Positions 1 through 8,823 of a stretch of 64,000 nucleotides of DNA are shown here, piece by piece. Each line of letters opens with the position of its first letter. The stretch's first letter is position 1. A model generated the notes under the pieces. That model saw only the letters and a program-made list of their open reading frames with translations. It searched no databases and was not told the DNA's origin. The DNA comes from Colwellia echini (lineage in GTDB: Bacteria > Pseudomonadota > Gammaproteobacteria > Enterobacterales > Alteromonadaceae): NCBI RefSeq assembly GCF_002843355.2, contig NZ_PJAI02000012.1, forward strand, positions 57,283 to 121,282, read 5' to 3'. The translations under genes and the position numbers were made by a program.

Positions 1-213
1 ATTGATATTGCCGAAGAAATAAGTGGTCACAAATGTTGTGCTGTTAACTACGCTACCGAAGCCCCATTTATTCAACAACTAGGCTGTCAAACTATAGTAT
101 TAGGGCCGGGTTCAATTGACCAAGCGCATCAACCTAATGAGTTTTTAGCACACAGTGAAATTGATAAAACAGAAAAGTTATTAACAAGAATGATCCAACA
201 GTATTGTTTGTAG
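1..213 (+). CDS. argE: acetylornithine deacetylase, C-terminal fragment
   Basis: The reading frame is open from the first base and stops at TAG 211-213, giving 70 residues of a protein whose start lies outside the window. The tail carries VNYATEAPF, the segment LGPGSIDQAHQPNEF and a final helix, which match the C-terminal part of ArgE (M20 family zinc metallopeptidase). ArgE removes the acetyl group from N-acetylornithine in cytoplasmic arginine biosynthesis. Only the dimer/catalytic-domain end is visible, so zinc ligands other than the terminal His region cannot be checked. It ends about 90 bases before the convergent membrane acyltransferase gene. Confidence 0.9.
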   Translation: MDIAEEISGHKCCAVNYATEAPFIQQLGCQTIVLGPGSIDQAHQPNEFLAHSEIDKTEKLLTRMIQQYCL

Positions 214-303
214 CACTTTAGCGAATAATGTTAAGCCTATTAGACTCTTCTTATTCAAATAGCTTGATTAAGTAAAATAGGCTATTCCGAGCTGAGGTTA
301 GGT

Positions 304-1431
304 TTACAAATACTTCAACCAAACCGAATCGGGGTGTTTTGCTTTAAATCCTCGATACCACAAACAAAATGGGTACAGTAGCAATAACAACAGGCCGGTA
401 ATTATGTAGGTATAAGTTAGGTTAGTAAAATGATGTAATCCCCCATAAGTGGCGGTACCTGTTAATAAAATACGGTGTACTAAATAAAACATCATCGAAG
501 TTTGACCAAAAACTAACAATACGCCATTGGCACGTACACCTATTCGTTTCTCAAGTTGCATCATTCCCGCTAATATAATTGCCATTAGGCCAAGTTCAAG
601 CATTAAGTAACTCGCCGAGGGTGGGTACTTACTTACATGTAACCATTGTTCCCAGGTATTATCTCCTCGGAATAAAAACATATTACCGTAGTCGTTAAAA
701 TACCTGATTACGGTAAAAGCAATTAAAGCGAGAAAACCTAGTCTAAATAATAATTGCGAGGGGGTTATTTTTATTTTCCCTTGCCCATAATCAAGAATAT
801 AGCGCCCAAATACCCAGCCTAATATCATTACAGCTAACCAAGGTATTACAGGATAAGAAATACTTAAATCATGGGTGTAATATTTACCAATAAGTAAAGC
901 AACAATAATTGATTGCTCTTGCCCGTTAGTAAACCAAAATTGTGCCGTAACTAATTCACCACCTAGAATCCACGCCATGGCAATAATCAATAATTGCGCA
1001 CTTGATAAACGCCTAAAAAATGCCATACACATCATGGCAACACCAATAGCATATAGCACTTGAAAAGTAAGGCGACCCGAAAAGAAGGAAGTAATAGTTG
1101 GGTCAAGTAGTGCGATAAAAGCACCACGCAACAAGATACCTTTATCAATACCTTTACTGTCGAAGCCTTTCGAAAGTTTTCGTTCGACACTAATGGCTAA
1201 TGCAGTACCAGCAAGAAAAACAAACACTGGAGCACAGATGTGACTTATCCAACGAGTAATAAACTCCCATACCGGTAATGGCGTTCCAGCAACATAATTA
1301 GCAGCAGAGTCCGCCGCAATATGGCCTTTGTTATACGCCATAGACACATGATCAAGCACCATGATAATCATCACAAAGCCACGCATCCAGTCAATAGCAG
1401 CAATACGTGTACTTTTTACAGCTGGTGTCAT
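304..1431 (-). CDS. DUF1624/HGSNAT-type membrane acyltransferase-like protein
   Basis: A 375-residue integral membrane protein with about ten hydrophobic helices. The N-terminus (AAIDWMRGFVMIIMVLDHVS, residues 11-30) followed by HICAPVFVFLAGTALAI (64-80) is the signature of the heparan-alpha-glucosaminide N-acetyltransferase/DUF1624 group, related to acyltransferase-3 proteins. Family members move acyl groups across the inner membrane onto sugars, but the substrate of this one is unknown. It starts at ATG 1431. It is not in an obvious operon: the next upstream gene ends at 1801 and is closed off by a terminator at 1696-1744. A second, NagX-like member of the wider family is encoded at 40014-41090. 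Confidence 0.75.
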   Translation of the reverse strand: MTPAVKSTRIAAIDWMRGFVMIIMVLDHVSMAYNKGHIAADSAANYVAGTPLPVWEFITRWISHICAPVFVFLAGTALAISVERKLSKGFDSKGIDKGILLRGAFIALLDPTITSFFSGRLTFQVLYAIGVAMMCMAFFRRLSSAQLLIIAMAWILGGELVTAQFWFTNGQEQSIIVALLIGKYYTHDLSISYPVIPWLAVMILGWVFGRYILDYGQGKIKITPSQLLFRLGFLALIAFTVIRYFNDYGNMFLFRGDNTWEQWLHVSKYPPSASYLMLELGLMAIILAGMMQLEKRIGVRANGVLLVFGQTSMMFYLVHRILLTGTATYGGLHHFTNLTYTYIITGLLLLLLYPFCLWYRGFKAKHPDSVWLKYL

Positions 1432-1695
1432 TTACTATGTCCTTATTTTTTTATTAACGCGTGATATGTATTAACGCATGATATGAAAAATAAATTCTTT
1501 TGCTGGGGAGTTAGTATGAATTTTCATTTACACGTAAATCAGCTTAGCAAAAGACGAGCTAAGTTCTGCAAACTTTATGTATCAAATATTGTCATACCTT
1601 TCTGATGCCAGTTGAAGTTATAAATAAATCATCTCCAAATGGTCTTATCAAACTATAACATTATAACTTCCTTTATAAATACGAAATAAATACGA

Positions 1696-1744
1696 AAAAA
1701 CGGTTAACACATTAGTTAATTTTACTAGCGTGTTAACCGTTTTT
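1696..1744 (-). terminator. intrinsic terminator of the GNAT-nitrilase gene
   Basis: Perfect 15-base arms (AAAAACGGTTAACAC at 1696-1710 and its complement at 1730-1744) with a 19-base loop. On the minus strand the stem is followed by a run of T. It lies 57 bases past the stop of the gene ending at 1801. Confidence 0.8.
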
Positions 1745-1748
1745 AATA

Positions 1749-1770
1749 TCATTATCCAGAGTTCAGGTTA
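1749..1770. repeat. 22-bp dispersed repeat, copy 1
   Basis: The stretch TCATTATCCAGAGTTCAGG (continuing TTA) is matched at 21 of 22 positions by 26613-26634. Both copies lie just beyond the stop codon of a minus-strand gene. Origin unknown; it may be the end of a miniature element. Confidence 0.4.
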
Positions 1771-1800
1771 AATAAGGTGAAATCACTACAATTTTAACGA

Positions 1801-3333
1801 TTACTTACCTAACCATTCTACTTTATACAAATCGCGACGGCGATCTAAGTAGTTTCTTACTGAGCCTTCATTTTGAAGCTTATTAAGCTTTTCAAGATCA
1901 AGGTCTACAATCAGGGTCATTTCAGTATTTGGTGTTGTTTCAGCCATAATCGCATCATGAGGAAACGAAAAGTCTGATGGTGAAAATACCGCTGATTGTG
2001 CATATTGAATATCTGCACCATCCACTTTAGGTAAATTGCCAACACTACCAGCAATAGCAACGTAACATTCATTTTCAATAGCACGAGCCTGTGCACAAAG
2101 TCGTACTCTAAGGTAACCGTTTTTAGTGTCGGTCCAAAAAGGAACGAAGAGCATTTGCATCCCTTGCTCTGACTGTAAACGCGCTAATTCAGGAAATTCA
2201 ACATCGTAACAAATTAACACGCCAATTTTTCCAAAGTCGGTATCAAATACTTTTAATTCATTACCCCCTTGCATTATCCACGCTTTCTTTTCATGTGGCG
2301 TAGGGTGTATTTTATATTGCGCTTCTACCGTACCGTCGCGACGACATAAATATGAAACGTTTAACAGTTCATCGTCTTCTAAAACAGGCATTGACCCAGC
2401 AATAACATTAATATTATATGAAACGGCCAGTTTTGAAATAGACTCAACAATTTCCGCACTATATTCAGTTAACGCCTTAATAGAGTCGATAGAGTTTATA
2501 TGATTTTCGATCCCCATCAACGGTGCATTAAAGAATTCAGGAAATAAAGCAAGATCACATTGATAGTCTGATAACGCATCAATAAAAAACTCAACCTGTT
2601 GCATTAATTCGCCTACTGAATTAAATGGACGCATTTGCCACTGCACACAACCAATACGTGCTGTGGTTCTATCCGCACCAATTAATGGCGATTTTTCAGG
2701 ATCATAATAAAGGTTATTCCATTCTAATAAAGTAGCGTAACCATGAGATTCTTTATCTTCAGGTAAGTAACCTTTTATCACACGCTTAACATCAAATTCA
2801 TTCGACAATTGAAATGTCAAAATAGGATCATAAATTTCTTTTCTTTTCACACGCTCTATATAAGCTTGCGGCGTTAATTCCTTAGAATAATTTTCGTAAT
2901 TAGGAATACGACCGCCAGCAACAATCGCTTTTAAGTTTAGGTTTTGACAAAGCTCTTTTCTCGCTTCATAAAGACGTCGTCCTAAACGCATAGCGCGATA
3001 GTCAGGTGAAACAAATACGTCTACGCCATACAACACATCACCTAATGGATCATGTGTTGTTAAATACGCATCACCGGTAATTTCATCGTAAGTATGCTGA
3101 TCGCCAAATTTATCGTAATCAACAATAACACTAAAAGCAGCGGCAACAACCACACCGTGATCTTCAATACAAATTTGTCCATCTTGAAAGACTTTGAGTT
3201 GCGCGCGAAACTTTTTCTCCGGCCAAGCACCGCCCAAACTAGGATAAACTTCATCCATTAATTTTTTAATATCAGCCCAATCATCAAGAGTTAGATGTCT
3301 TAGGTTAAGTTTATGCTCTGATTCTTCATTCAT
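1801..3333 (-). CDS. fused GNAT acetyltransferase / carbon-nitrogen hydrolase
   Basis: A 510-residue two-domain protein. Residues about 8-195 form a GNAT fold with an acetyl-CoA loop at DYRAMRLGRRLYEAR (111-125). Residues about 222-500 form a nitrilase-superfamily amidase with the full catalytic triad: Glu266 in LFPEFF, Lys341 in YKIHPTP and Cys375 in LICYDVEF. The fusion is a recognised family in many bacteria, but its substrate is unknown; it presumably hydrolyses an amide or a damaged metabolite (Nit2-like) and acetylates a related molecule. Start is ATG 3333. It stands alone, with its own terminator. Family call firm, function open. Confidence 0.85.
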   Translation of the reverse strand: MNEESEHKLNLRHLTLDDWADIKKLMDEVYPSLGGAWPEKKFRAQLKVFQDGQICIEDHGVVVAAAFSVIVDYDKFGDQHTYDEITGDAYLTTHDPLGDVLYGVDVFVSPDYRAMRLGRRLYEARKELCQNLNLKAIVAGGRIPNYENYSKELTPQAYIERVKRKEIYDPILTFQLSNEFDVKRVIKGYLPEDKESHGYATLLEWNNLYYDPEKSPLIGADRTTARIGCVQWQMRPFNSVGELMQQVEFFIDALSDYQCDLALFPEFFNAPLMGIENHINSIDSIKALTEYSAEIVESISKLAVSYNINVIAGSMPVLEDDELLNVSYLCRRDGTVEAQYKIHPTPHEKKAWIMQGGNELKVFDTDFGKIGVLICYDVEFPELARLQSEQGMQMLFVPFWTDTKNGYLRVRLCAQARAIENECYVAIAGSVGNLPKVDGADIQYAQSAVFSPSDFSFPHDAIMAETTPNTEMTLIVDLDLEKLNKLQNEGSVRNYLDRRRDLYKVEWLGK

Positions 3334-3561
3334 ATCTATTGCTCACCGCTATGTGTTAGTTAATTAACTTAATCCTCAAGACTATTCTTAAAGAGCTAAT
3401 TGAATAAAAGGGTGCTCTACTTCATTATTATGAATAGATAAATATCATAAAATATAGCGCGACACCTAGATTGCTAGATATACGACAGAGCTTAATAAAA
3501 GGCAAGAATTTAACATGACAATGTAAATATAATTTAAGGGCTAGATGACAATAATTTTGCT

Positions 3562-3582
3562 CGCCGCAACTACTTCGCGGCG
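3562..3582 (-). terminator. GC-rich hairpin downstream of the degenerate HD gene
   Basis: CGCCGC (3562-3567) pairs with GCGGCG (3577-3582), extended by a few more pairs. It lies 35 bases beyond the stop of the gene ending at 3617 on the minus strand and is followed there by AGCAAAATT rather than a clean T-run, so a terminator role is only likely. Confidence 0.45.
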
Positions 3583-3616
3583 TTAACTTATTTAATTAAC
3601 TTAATTGATTAAGTCG

Positions 3617-4993
3617 TTAATTTACATTGTTCCACAATTTTTGATTAATTTTAGCAGAAAAATATTCATTGGCTTGCCAACATCGCGGTAATAAATCTAA
3701 CTTTTTTCTCTCTTCGGGATTAGAACTTAACAGCTCTAGTATTTCATTTAAACGCGCTTTGCTTAGCCTAGCCAGTTTCTTAGCGGTTTGTGTAAAGTAC
3801 AAGTTTTTATGAATCGGTACCGCAATATTTTGCCCATAACCGATATAAGCCAATTTTCTTGTCGCCATACGGCAATGTGGATGCTCAGGGTTATCAGGAT
3901 ATAGGGTATTTACGATAGCGAATTCGTAACAGTCTCCTTGTTCAATAAAACCACCATGTGGCATATAAACAACACCAAAACCCTGCGGAAACATGCCCGT
4001 TATTTTATATAGCGCATCAACAACTCTTTGCTCACATGCACCAAGTTCAGCATTTTTATTAAGCACTTGAAAAACTTGAGGCAATAATTTGTAGTTATAA
4101 TTATCCTTGGTAGATAATATTATTGAGGTATAGATTTGTGGCACTTTTAAAATATTACCAACGCTGCCTTTAGGATTAACACTGGTTTTTAATAGTAATC
4201 TAATAAAAGCTAACTTGTCTTGCTCATCACGCTTAAATTGATCTCGCTCAGGCTTAGTATTTCCCTTAAAAGTAGGCATACCTATACCTTCTACAAGGTA
4301 TCGAATAGTTTCACTGTAGTTTATTTGTAAAAGCTGTTTGCGTTGCTCAACTTCAAGTGTTCTAAATGGGTTTAAGTTACCTTCTTCTCCACACAGTATC
4401 GCTTGAGCTTTTGGGTGGTAGTTACCAATATCTTGTAATAATGCCGCCATGATTAATGGAATTTTAACTTGCTCTATAAATCGCTTGTACGCTTTATAAT
4501 CATGATAGGCGAAATTAAGATATTGCTCCGCCGATACACCAACCAAAAACTTACTTATATAAGGCTCACTTATTTGCCCATTAATAATTAATTGGTCAAG
4601 TAAACGTAGTGATAATACAGCTTTATATACTGACTTACTCTGTTCATTGCTGGCAGCTACATTTTTTCCTTCTGTAGGACTAAGCAGTTGAATGGTTCCC
4701 AAAAACTGAGCCGATTTTTTATTATTTTCGACAAAATTTTCTCCTTCAGCTAACTCAAGAATATTACGAGTAATAGCCAATAAACTAGCATATCGTTCAT
4801 CACTCAATATTTGTAAAACCTGAAGTTCTTGACCTGAGATTTGTTCATCTGTAGGGCGAAATTCTTCTTGAGAAAAATAACTAATCGCACGATCGAGTAA
4901 AGAGTCTTTTACGGCACTACGCCCGTAGACTTTTGCTAACAAAAAAGTAATTTGTCGTGTGTAATTTGTTTGGTGGGGAGAGTCTTTAGCCAT
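3617..4993 (-). CDS. hypothetical protein with degenerate HD/HD-GYP-like core
   Basis: 458 residues, no signal peptide or membrane helix seen. The stretch PLIMAALLQDIGNYHPKAQ (about 179-197) looks like the HD-GYP core motif HDIGK..P, but the metal-binding His is Gln187 (QD instead of HD), and no GYP motif is seen. If the resemblance is real the protein is a catalytically dead HD phosphohydrolase and may bind a nucleotide or partner instead. The C-terminal half (GFGVVYMPHGGFIEQGDCYEFAIVN and onward) resembles nothing I recognise. It is transcribed in the same direction as metB but separated by 160 bases. Function unknown. Confidence 0.6.
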   Translation of the reverse strand: MAKDSPHQTNYTRQITFLLAKVYGRSAVKDSLLDRAISYFSQEEFRPTDEQISGQELQVLQILSDERYASLLAITRNILELAEGENFVENNKKSAQFLGTIQLLSPTEGKNVAASNEQSKSVYKAVLSLRLLDQLIINGQISEPYISKFLVGVSAEQYLNFAYHDYKAYKRFIEQVKIPLIMAALLQDIGNYHPKAQAILCGEEGNLNPFRTLEVEQRKQLLQINYSETIRYLVEGIGMPTFKGNTKPERDQFKRDEQDKLAFIRLLLKTSVNPKGSVGNILKVPQIYTSIILSTKDNYNYKLLPQVFQVLNKNAELGACEQRVVDALYKITGMFPQGFGVVYMPHGGFIEQGDCYEFAIVNTLYPDNPEHPHCRMATRKLAYIGYGQNIAVPIHKNLYFTQTAKKLARLSKARLNEILELLSSNPEERKKLDLLPRCWQANEYFSAKINQKLWNNVN

Positions 4994-5155
4994 TGTACCG
5001 CTAGGTTTAGTAAGTAATAACTATCATGTTAGTCATAATACCTAAAAACAATAGTTAGACAAGTACTGTTAGTTAACAAAACATTACGAAATGAAATCAG
5101 TCAATATCGTAATGTTTAAAGGCGAGGATATAAATGTCATCGCCTAACCTTTATC

Positions 5156-6313
5156 TTATTTTTGGCTTTGTTCTAGCCCGTGCGCTAAATCGGCCAAAAT
5201 ATCATCTATAAATTCGATACCAACAGAGATTCGAACTAATGACTGAGTAATACCTGCTTCTAACTGATCGGCTATTTCCATACCCGCATGAGTCATAGTA
5301 GAAGGATGACTAATTAAACTTTCAACACCGCCTAACGATTGTGCAAGAGTAAATAAGCTTAAGTTATCAAATAATTTTTTAACGGCTTCAACACCACCTT
5401 TAACTTCAAAGCTTAACATTGAGCCATAACCACTTTGTTGCTTTTTAGCAATTTGATGACCGGCATGATCTTCAAAGCCAGGAAAGTAAACCGCATCAAC
5501 GCCAGAGTGGTTTTTCAGAAAGCTAGCGACTTGTAATGCATTTTCTTGATGTTGTTTTATACGTACCGGTAATGTTTTTAAGCCACGTAATGCTAAAAAG
5601 CTATCAAACGCGCTGCCAGTAATTCCAATACAATTGGCCCACCAAGCAAGAGTTTCACCTAACTCTTGAGTTTTAGTCACTAACACACCGCCAACTACAT
5701 CACTGTGACCATTTATGTACTTAGTGGTTGAATGAAAAACAATATCAGCGCCCAGTGTTAATGGTAATTGCAACGCTGGTGATAAAAAGGTGTTATCAAC
5801 CGCAACTAATGCCCCAACTTCATGGCAAGCTTTAGTAACTTCTTCGATATCAACTAACCGCAGTAATGGGTTACTTGGGCTTTCAATTAATACTAATTTA
5901 GGCTTTTGCGCTAAGGCATCGGTTAAAGCTTGCTGATCATTTTGATCTATCACAATAAGTTTAAACTGACCGCGTTTAGCTAAATGGGTAAATAGTCTAA
6001 AACTACCACCGTAGCAATCATGTGGAATAACAACGGTATCTTCGGGTGTTAGCAACTGACAAATTAAATGTACCGCTGCCATACCTGTGCCAGTAACAAT
6101 ACCTACACTGCCCTGCTCTAATTCAGCAATAGTTTCGCCAAATAATGCTCGCGTTGGATTACCGGTTCGAGAATAATCAAATTGACGTTTCTCATTAAAA
6201 CCTTTTAATGCGTACGTACTTGATAAGTGGATAGGAGCAACTACGGCACCATGATGCGCGTCTTTATTAATTCCTGCAGTTACTGCTAAGGTATTAATAT
6301 TTTTAATCGACAT
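5156..6313 (-). CDS. metB: cystathionine gamma-synthase
   Basis: 385-residue PLP enzyme that joins O-acyl-homoserine and cysteine to make cystathionine in methionine biosynthesis. It follows E. coli MetB throughout: APIHLSSTY, DYSRTGNPTR, the substrate/PLP region PHDCYGGSFRLF, ESPSNPLLR, and the PLP lysine in STTKYINGHSDVVGG. ATG 6313 is chosen over the upstream in-frame ATG 6370 because a GGAGAAG Shine-Dalgarno lies just before it and homologues begin there. It is divergent from metJ across a MetJ-box array at 6469-6548. The usual partner metL is not next to it; the downstream gene is an unrelated hypothetical. Confidence 0.95.
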   Translation of the reverse strand: MSIKNINTLAVTAGINKDAHHGAVVAPIHLSSTYALKGFNEKRQFDYSRTGNPTRALFGETIAELEQGSVGIVTGTGMAAVHLICQLLTPEDTVVIPHDCYGGSFRLFTHLAKRGQFKLIVIDQNDQQALTDALAQKPKLVLIESPSNPLLRLVDIEEVTKACHEVGALVAVDNTFLSPALQLPLTLGADIVFHSTTKYINGHSDVVGGVLVTKTQELGETLAWWANCIGITGSAFDSFLALRGLKTLPVRIKQHQENALQVASFLKNHSGVDAVYFPGFEDHAGHQIAKKQQSGYGSMLSFEVKGGVEAVKKLFDNLSLFTLAQSLGGVESLISHPSTMTHAGMEIADQLEAGITQSLVRISVGIEFIDDILADLAHGLEQSQK

Positions 6314-6468
6314 ACTCTTCTCCGTTGGTAAATACGTGTTAACACGATTTTTTGAAATAATGATATACACAATAATGACATAAACATAGTTATGTATACA
6401 TGCATCATGAGATATTTAAGTATCGATTTAAGTGACTATATTAAATAACCATAATACTAAATAAATTT

Positions 6469-6548
6469 AGATGTTTGGACGTCTATAACTCTAAACATTT
6501 TACTGATTTTGGTCAAGTAATTTTAGACATCTAAACTTCTACTTGACT
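6469..6548. promoter_or_regulatory. phased MetJ-box array between metB and metJ
   Basis: MetJ binds tandem 8-bp met boxes (consensus AGACGTCT). Here AGATGTTT (6469), GGACGTCT (6477), ATAACTCT (6485) and AAACATTT (6493) run head to tail, and a second cluster AGACATCT (6525), AAACTTCT (6533), ACTTGACT (6541) follows. The clusters are 56 bases apart, exactly seven 8-bp steps, so all boxes share one phase. The site overlaps the expected metB promoter region and is 236 bases or more from metJ. Confidence 0.85.
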
Positions 6549-6593
6549 GGTTTCTTCCAACAGGTAAAATCACTTATATAAAGTATTAATAGC

Positions 6594-6759
6594 TTATACC
6601 AATTTCATTAATTAAGTGCTCTATTTTAGACGGAGGAAAAATCATTAAATACAAGGCATTTATTTACATAACTAGTTGTTCTAATTATTAAATAAATAAC
6701 GTTGTAGTTAGTGGTTTTAACCCGTATAAATGATCACTTAGTTTGTGATATTGGTATTA
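6594..6759. mobile_element. miniature inverted-repeat element (MITE-like)
   Basis: About 166 bp bounded by imperfect 25-bp inverted ends: left TTATACCAATTTCATTAA (6594 on) and right CACTTAGTTTGTGATATT...GGTATTA (6735-6759), which agree at about 19 of 25 positions when one is complemented. The inside has no coding potential. It lies between the MetJ operator and the metJ start codon, only 24 bases from the ATG. TACCAAT-ended elements are typical of Colwellia-like genomes; no transposase is encoded, so it would be moved in trans. Confidence 0.6.
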
Positions 6760-6783
6760 TCATAGTATTACAGAGGAATACCC

Positions 6784-7134
6784 ATGGCTCAGTGGAATGA
6801 CGAGTACATAAATCCCTATGCCGAACACGGTAAAAAAAGCGAACAAGTAAAGAAGATTACTGTTTCTATTCCTTTACGTGTACTCAAAGTGTTAACGGAT
6901 GAACGCACCAGACGACAAGTAAATAACCTTCGCCATGCTACTAATAGCGAATTATTATGTGAAGCATTCTTACATGCTTTTACTGGGCAACCGCTACCTG
7001 ATGATGAAGATTTAGCAAAAGATAACAATGAAAAGTTACCTGCAAGTGTTAGGCGCTTACTCGAAGCAAAAGGCATCACCGATTTTAGTGCGTATGAAAC
7101 TGATGACGCTGAACTTGATGATGTGAACGAATAA
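6784..7134 (+). CDS. metJ: methionine repressor
   Basis: 116-residue ribbon-helix-helix repressor that, with S-adenosylmethionine as corepressor, shuts down methionine biosynthesis genes. The core [20 protein letters not shown] through [20 protein letters not shown] is almost identical to E. coli MetJ, including the beta-strand that reads met boxes. The C-terminus is longer and more acidic ([12 protein letters not shown]) than in E. coli. ATG 6784 follows CAGAGGAATACCC, a good ribosome site. It faces metB across the MetJ-box array and a MITE-like element, and ends at an intrinsic terminator. Confidence 0.97.
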   Translation: MAQWNDEYINPYAEHGKKSEQVKKITVSIPLRVLKVLTDERTRRQVNNLRHATNSELLCEAFLHAFTGQPLPDDEDLAKDNNEKLPASVRRLLEAKGITDFSAYETDDAELDDVNE

Positions 7135-7163
7135 ACGTTCATAATTTTTGAGTTAGAGCATTT

Positions 7164-7194
7164 AAAAAAGGTACTTTTATAAGTACCTTTTTTT
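7164..7194 (+). terminator. metJ intrinsic terminator
   Basis: AAGGTACTT (7168-7176), loop TTAT, AAGTACCTT (7181-7189), then T-run; A-run on the other side. 30 bases after the metJ stop. Confidence 0.9.
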
Positions 7195-7377
7195 AACCGC
7201 TAAAAACACCAACACTCTGTTAAAACTTCTCCGATAGACTAATGTAATTAAGCTCAATACTACTTTTTAAAGTTATGTGTTAATATCAAAAGCACTCTTT
7301 ATACCTGCGTAAAATTAAATTACACCTACAATAATTTTATAGAGTAGTTCTTTTTATCTGTAAATAAGGCAACAATA

Positions 7378-8658
7378 TTGAGTATAAATAAAAACACCGT
7401 AGCTGATTTTGATTACATCAAAGATCAAGTGCTCGACAGTATTGATTCATTTATTTATACCAAGGATTTACAGGGGAATTACACCTATGTAAACCAAGCC
7501 GTATTAAACCTATTTGAAAAATCACTTGATCAAGTGATCGGTTTTGCAGATACAAACTTTTTTGATTTATCACTTTCTAAAGAATTAAAAAATAATGACC
7601 GGGAAGTTATTGAAAAGGGTATACGAGTTGAGAATGAAGAAAGCAGCTTTATTCGTGCTAAAAATGAAGTGCGTATTTTTAAAGTTGTTAAAAAACCACT
7701 TTTTGATCTTCACGGAAATGTTATTGGTATTTGTGGCATTTCAACAGATATAACAGTAGAAAAAAAGCTACAAGAACAAGTAGCCGAGCAAAGTTTCTTA
7801 CTGGACACTATGTTAAATAACATAGATTCACATATTTATGTTAAAGATTCAGAACGTACATTTTTATATGTAAATACCCGTACCGCAGATTTATTTGGCA
7901 ATAGCGCAGCGAATATTATTGGTAAAAAAGATATTGATATATTACCCAAAAATATTGCCGATCATTTTTACACCTCAGACAAGAAAGTTTTCGAAACCAA
8001 GACTAAACAAGTTATTGAAGAGACAGTCAAAGATGAAAAAGGTAATAACTGTCATTATATCAGTACTAAAGTCCCTTTTAATCAACCCGGAAAGTTACCC
8101 GCGATAATAGGCTTTTCAACAGAGGTTACCGAGTTATTTGAACTAAAAGAGAAATTTAAACAGCTTGCCAATATCGACTCATTAACTAATTTGTATAATC
8201 GACGCTACTTTACACTACATATAGAAAAAGAATATTTGCGCGCTAAACGATATAGCCATCCAATGACACTCATTTCTATTGATATAGATCATTTTAAAAG
8301 TATTAATGATAAATACGGCCACCCTGGAGGAGATCAAATATTAATAGCAGTAGCCAATAAGCTTAAAGCGAGTTTACGACAAACAGATATATTGGCTCGT
8401 ATTGGCGGTGAAGAGTTTTCGATAATTTTACCTAATACATCAATAGCATCTGCAATTCAATTCGCAGAGCGTATACGGGTAGAACAAAGTGAGCTGCGAA
8501 TAACTGGCGAGTGGGATAGTGAAGCTTCTATATCGGTAAGTATTGGCGTATCTAGTTTACTCACTGGTGACAAGAGTTTTGATGAATTACTGTCTCGTAC
8601 TGATAAAGCTTTGTATCAAGCTAAAAAATCGGGCAGAAATAGAGTTTGCCATCTATAA
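7378..8658 (+). CDS. PAS-PAS-GGDEF diguanylate cyclase
   Basis: 426-residue soluble signalling protein. Two PAS sensor domains lie at about residues 10-130 and 135-255 (each with the YTKDLQGNYTYVN or YVKDSERTFLYVN type of start), joined by a short coil to a GGDEF domain (about 265-426). The active-site motif is GGEEF at 343-347, a functional variant, and the inhibitory I-site RQTD sits five residues before it, so it should make cyclic di-GMP and be product-inhibited. The start is TTG 7378, preceded by a TAAGG ribosome site; no ATG is available nearby in frame. No membrane helices, so the PAS domains sense a cytoplasmic signal. Confidence 0.88.
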   Translation: MSINKNTVADFDYIKDQVLDSIDSFIYTKDLQGNYTYVNQAVLNLFEKSLDQVIGFADTNFFDLSLSKELKNNDREVIEKGIRVENEESSFIRAKNEVRIFKVVKKPLFDLHGNVIGICGISTDITVEKKLQEQVAEQSFLLDTMLNNIDSHIYVKDSERTFLYVNTRTADLFGNSAANIIGKKDIDILPKNIADHFYTSDKKVFETKTKQVIEETVKDEKGNNCHYISTKVPFNQPGKLPAIIGFSTEVTELFELKEKFKQLANIDSLTNLYNRRYFTLHIEKEYLRAKRYSHPMTLISIDIDHFKSINDKYGHPGGDQILIAVANKLKASLRQTDILARIGGEEFSIILPNTSIASAIQFAERIRVEQSELRITGEWDSEASISVSIGVSSLLTGDKSFDELLSRTDKALYQAKKSGRNRVCHL

Positions 8659-8723
8659 CTTGTTTAAGCCTTCCGCCTAAATTTGAGCGATATTAACAAA
8701 TGATAGCCAAACAGCACAAATTA

Positions 8724-8769
8724 AAAAGCCGCGGCTCAATTCTATAATAAGAAGTGAGCCGCGGCTTTT
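8724..8769. terminator. bidirectional terminator between the GGDEF gene and hemE
   Basis: Perfect 15-bp arms, AAAAGCCGCGGCTCA at 8724-8738 and its complement at 8755-8769, with A/T runs at both ends. It serves the two convergent genes. Confidence 0.9.
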
Positions 8770-8823
8770 AGGTATAACATCACTTGGCTTTTCAGCTAAT
8801 ATTTTCAACTGAAAATTTACAGC

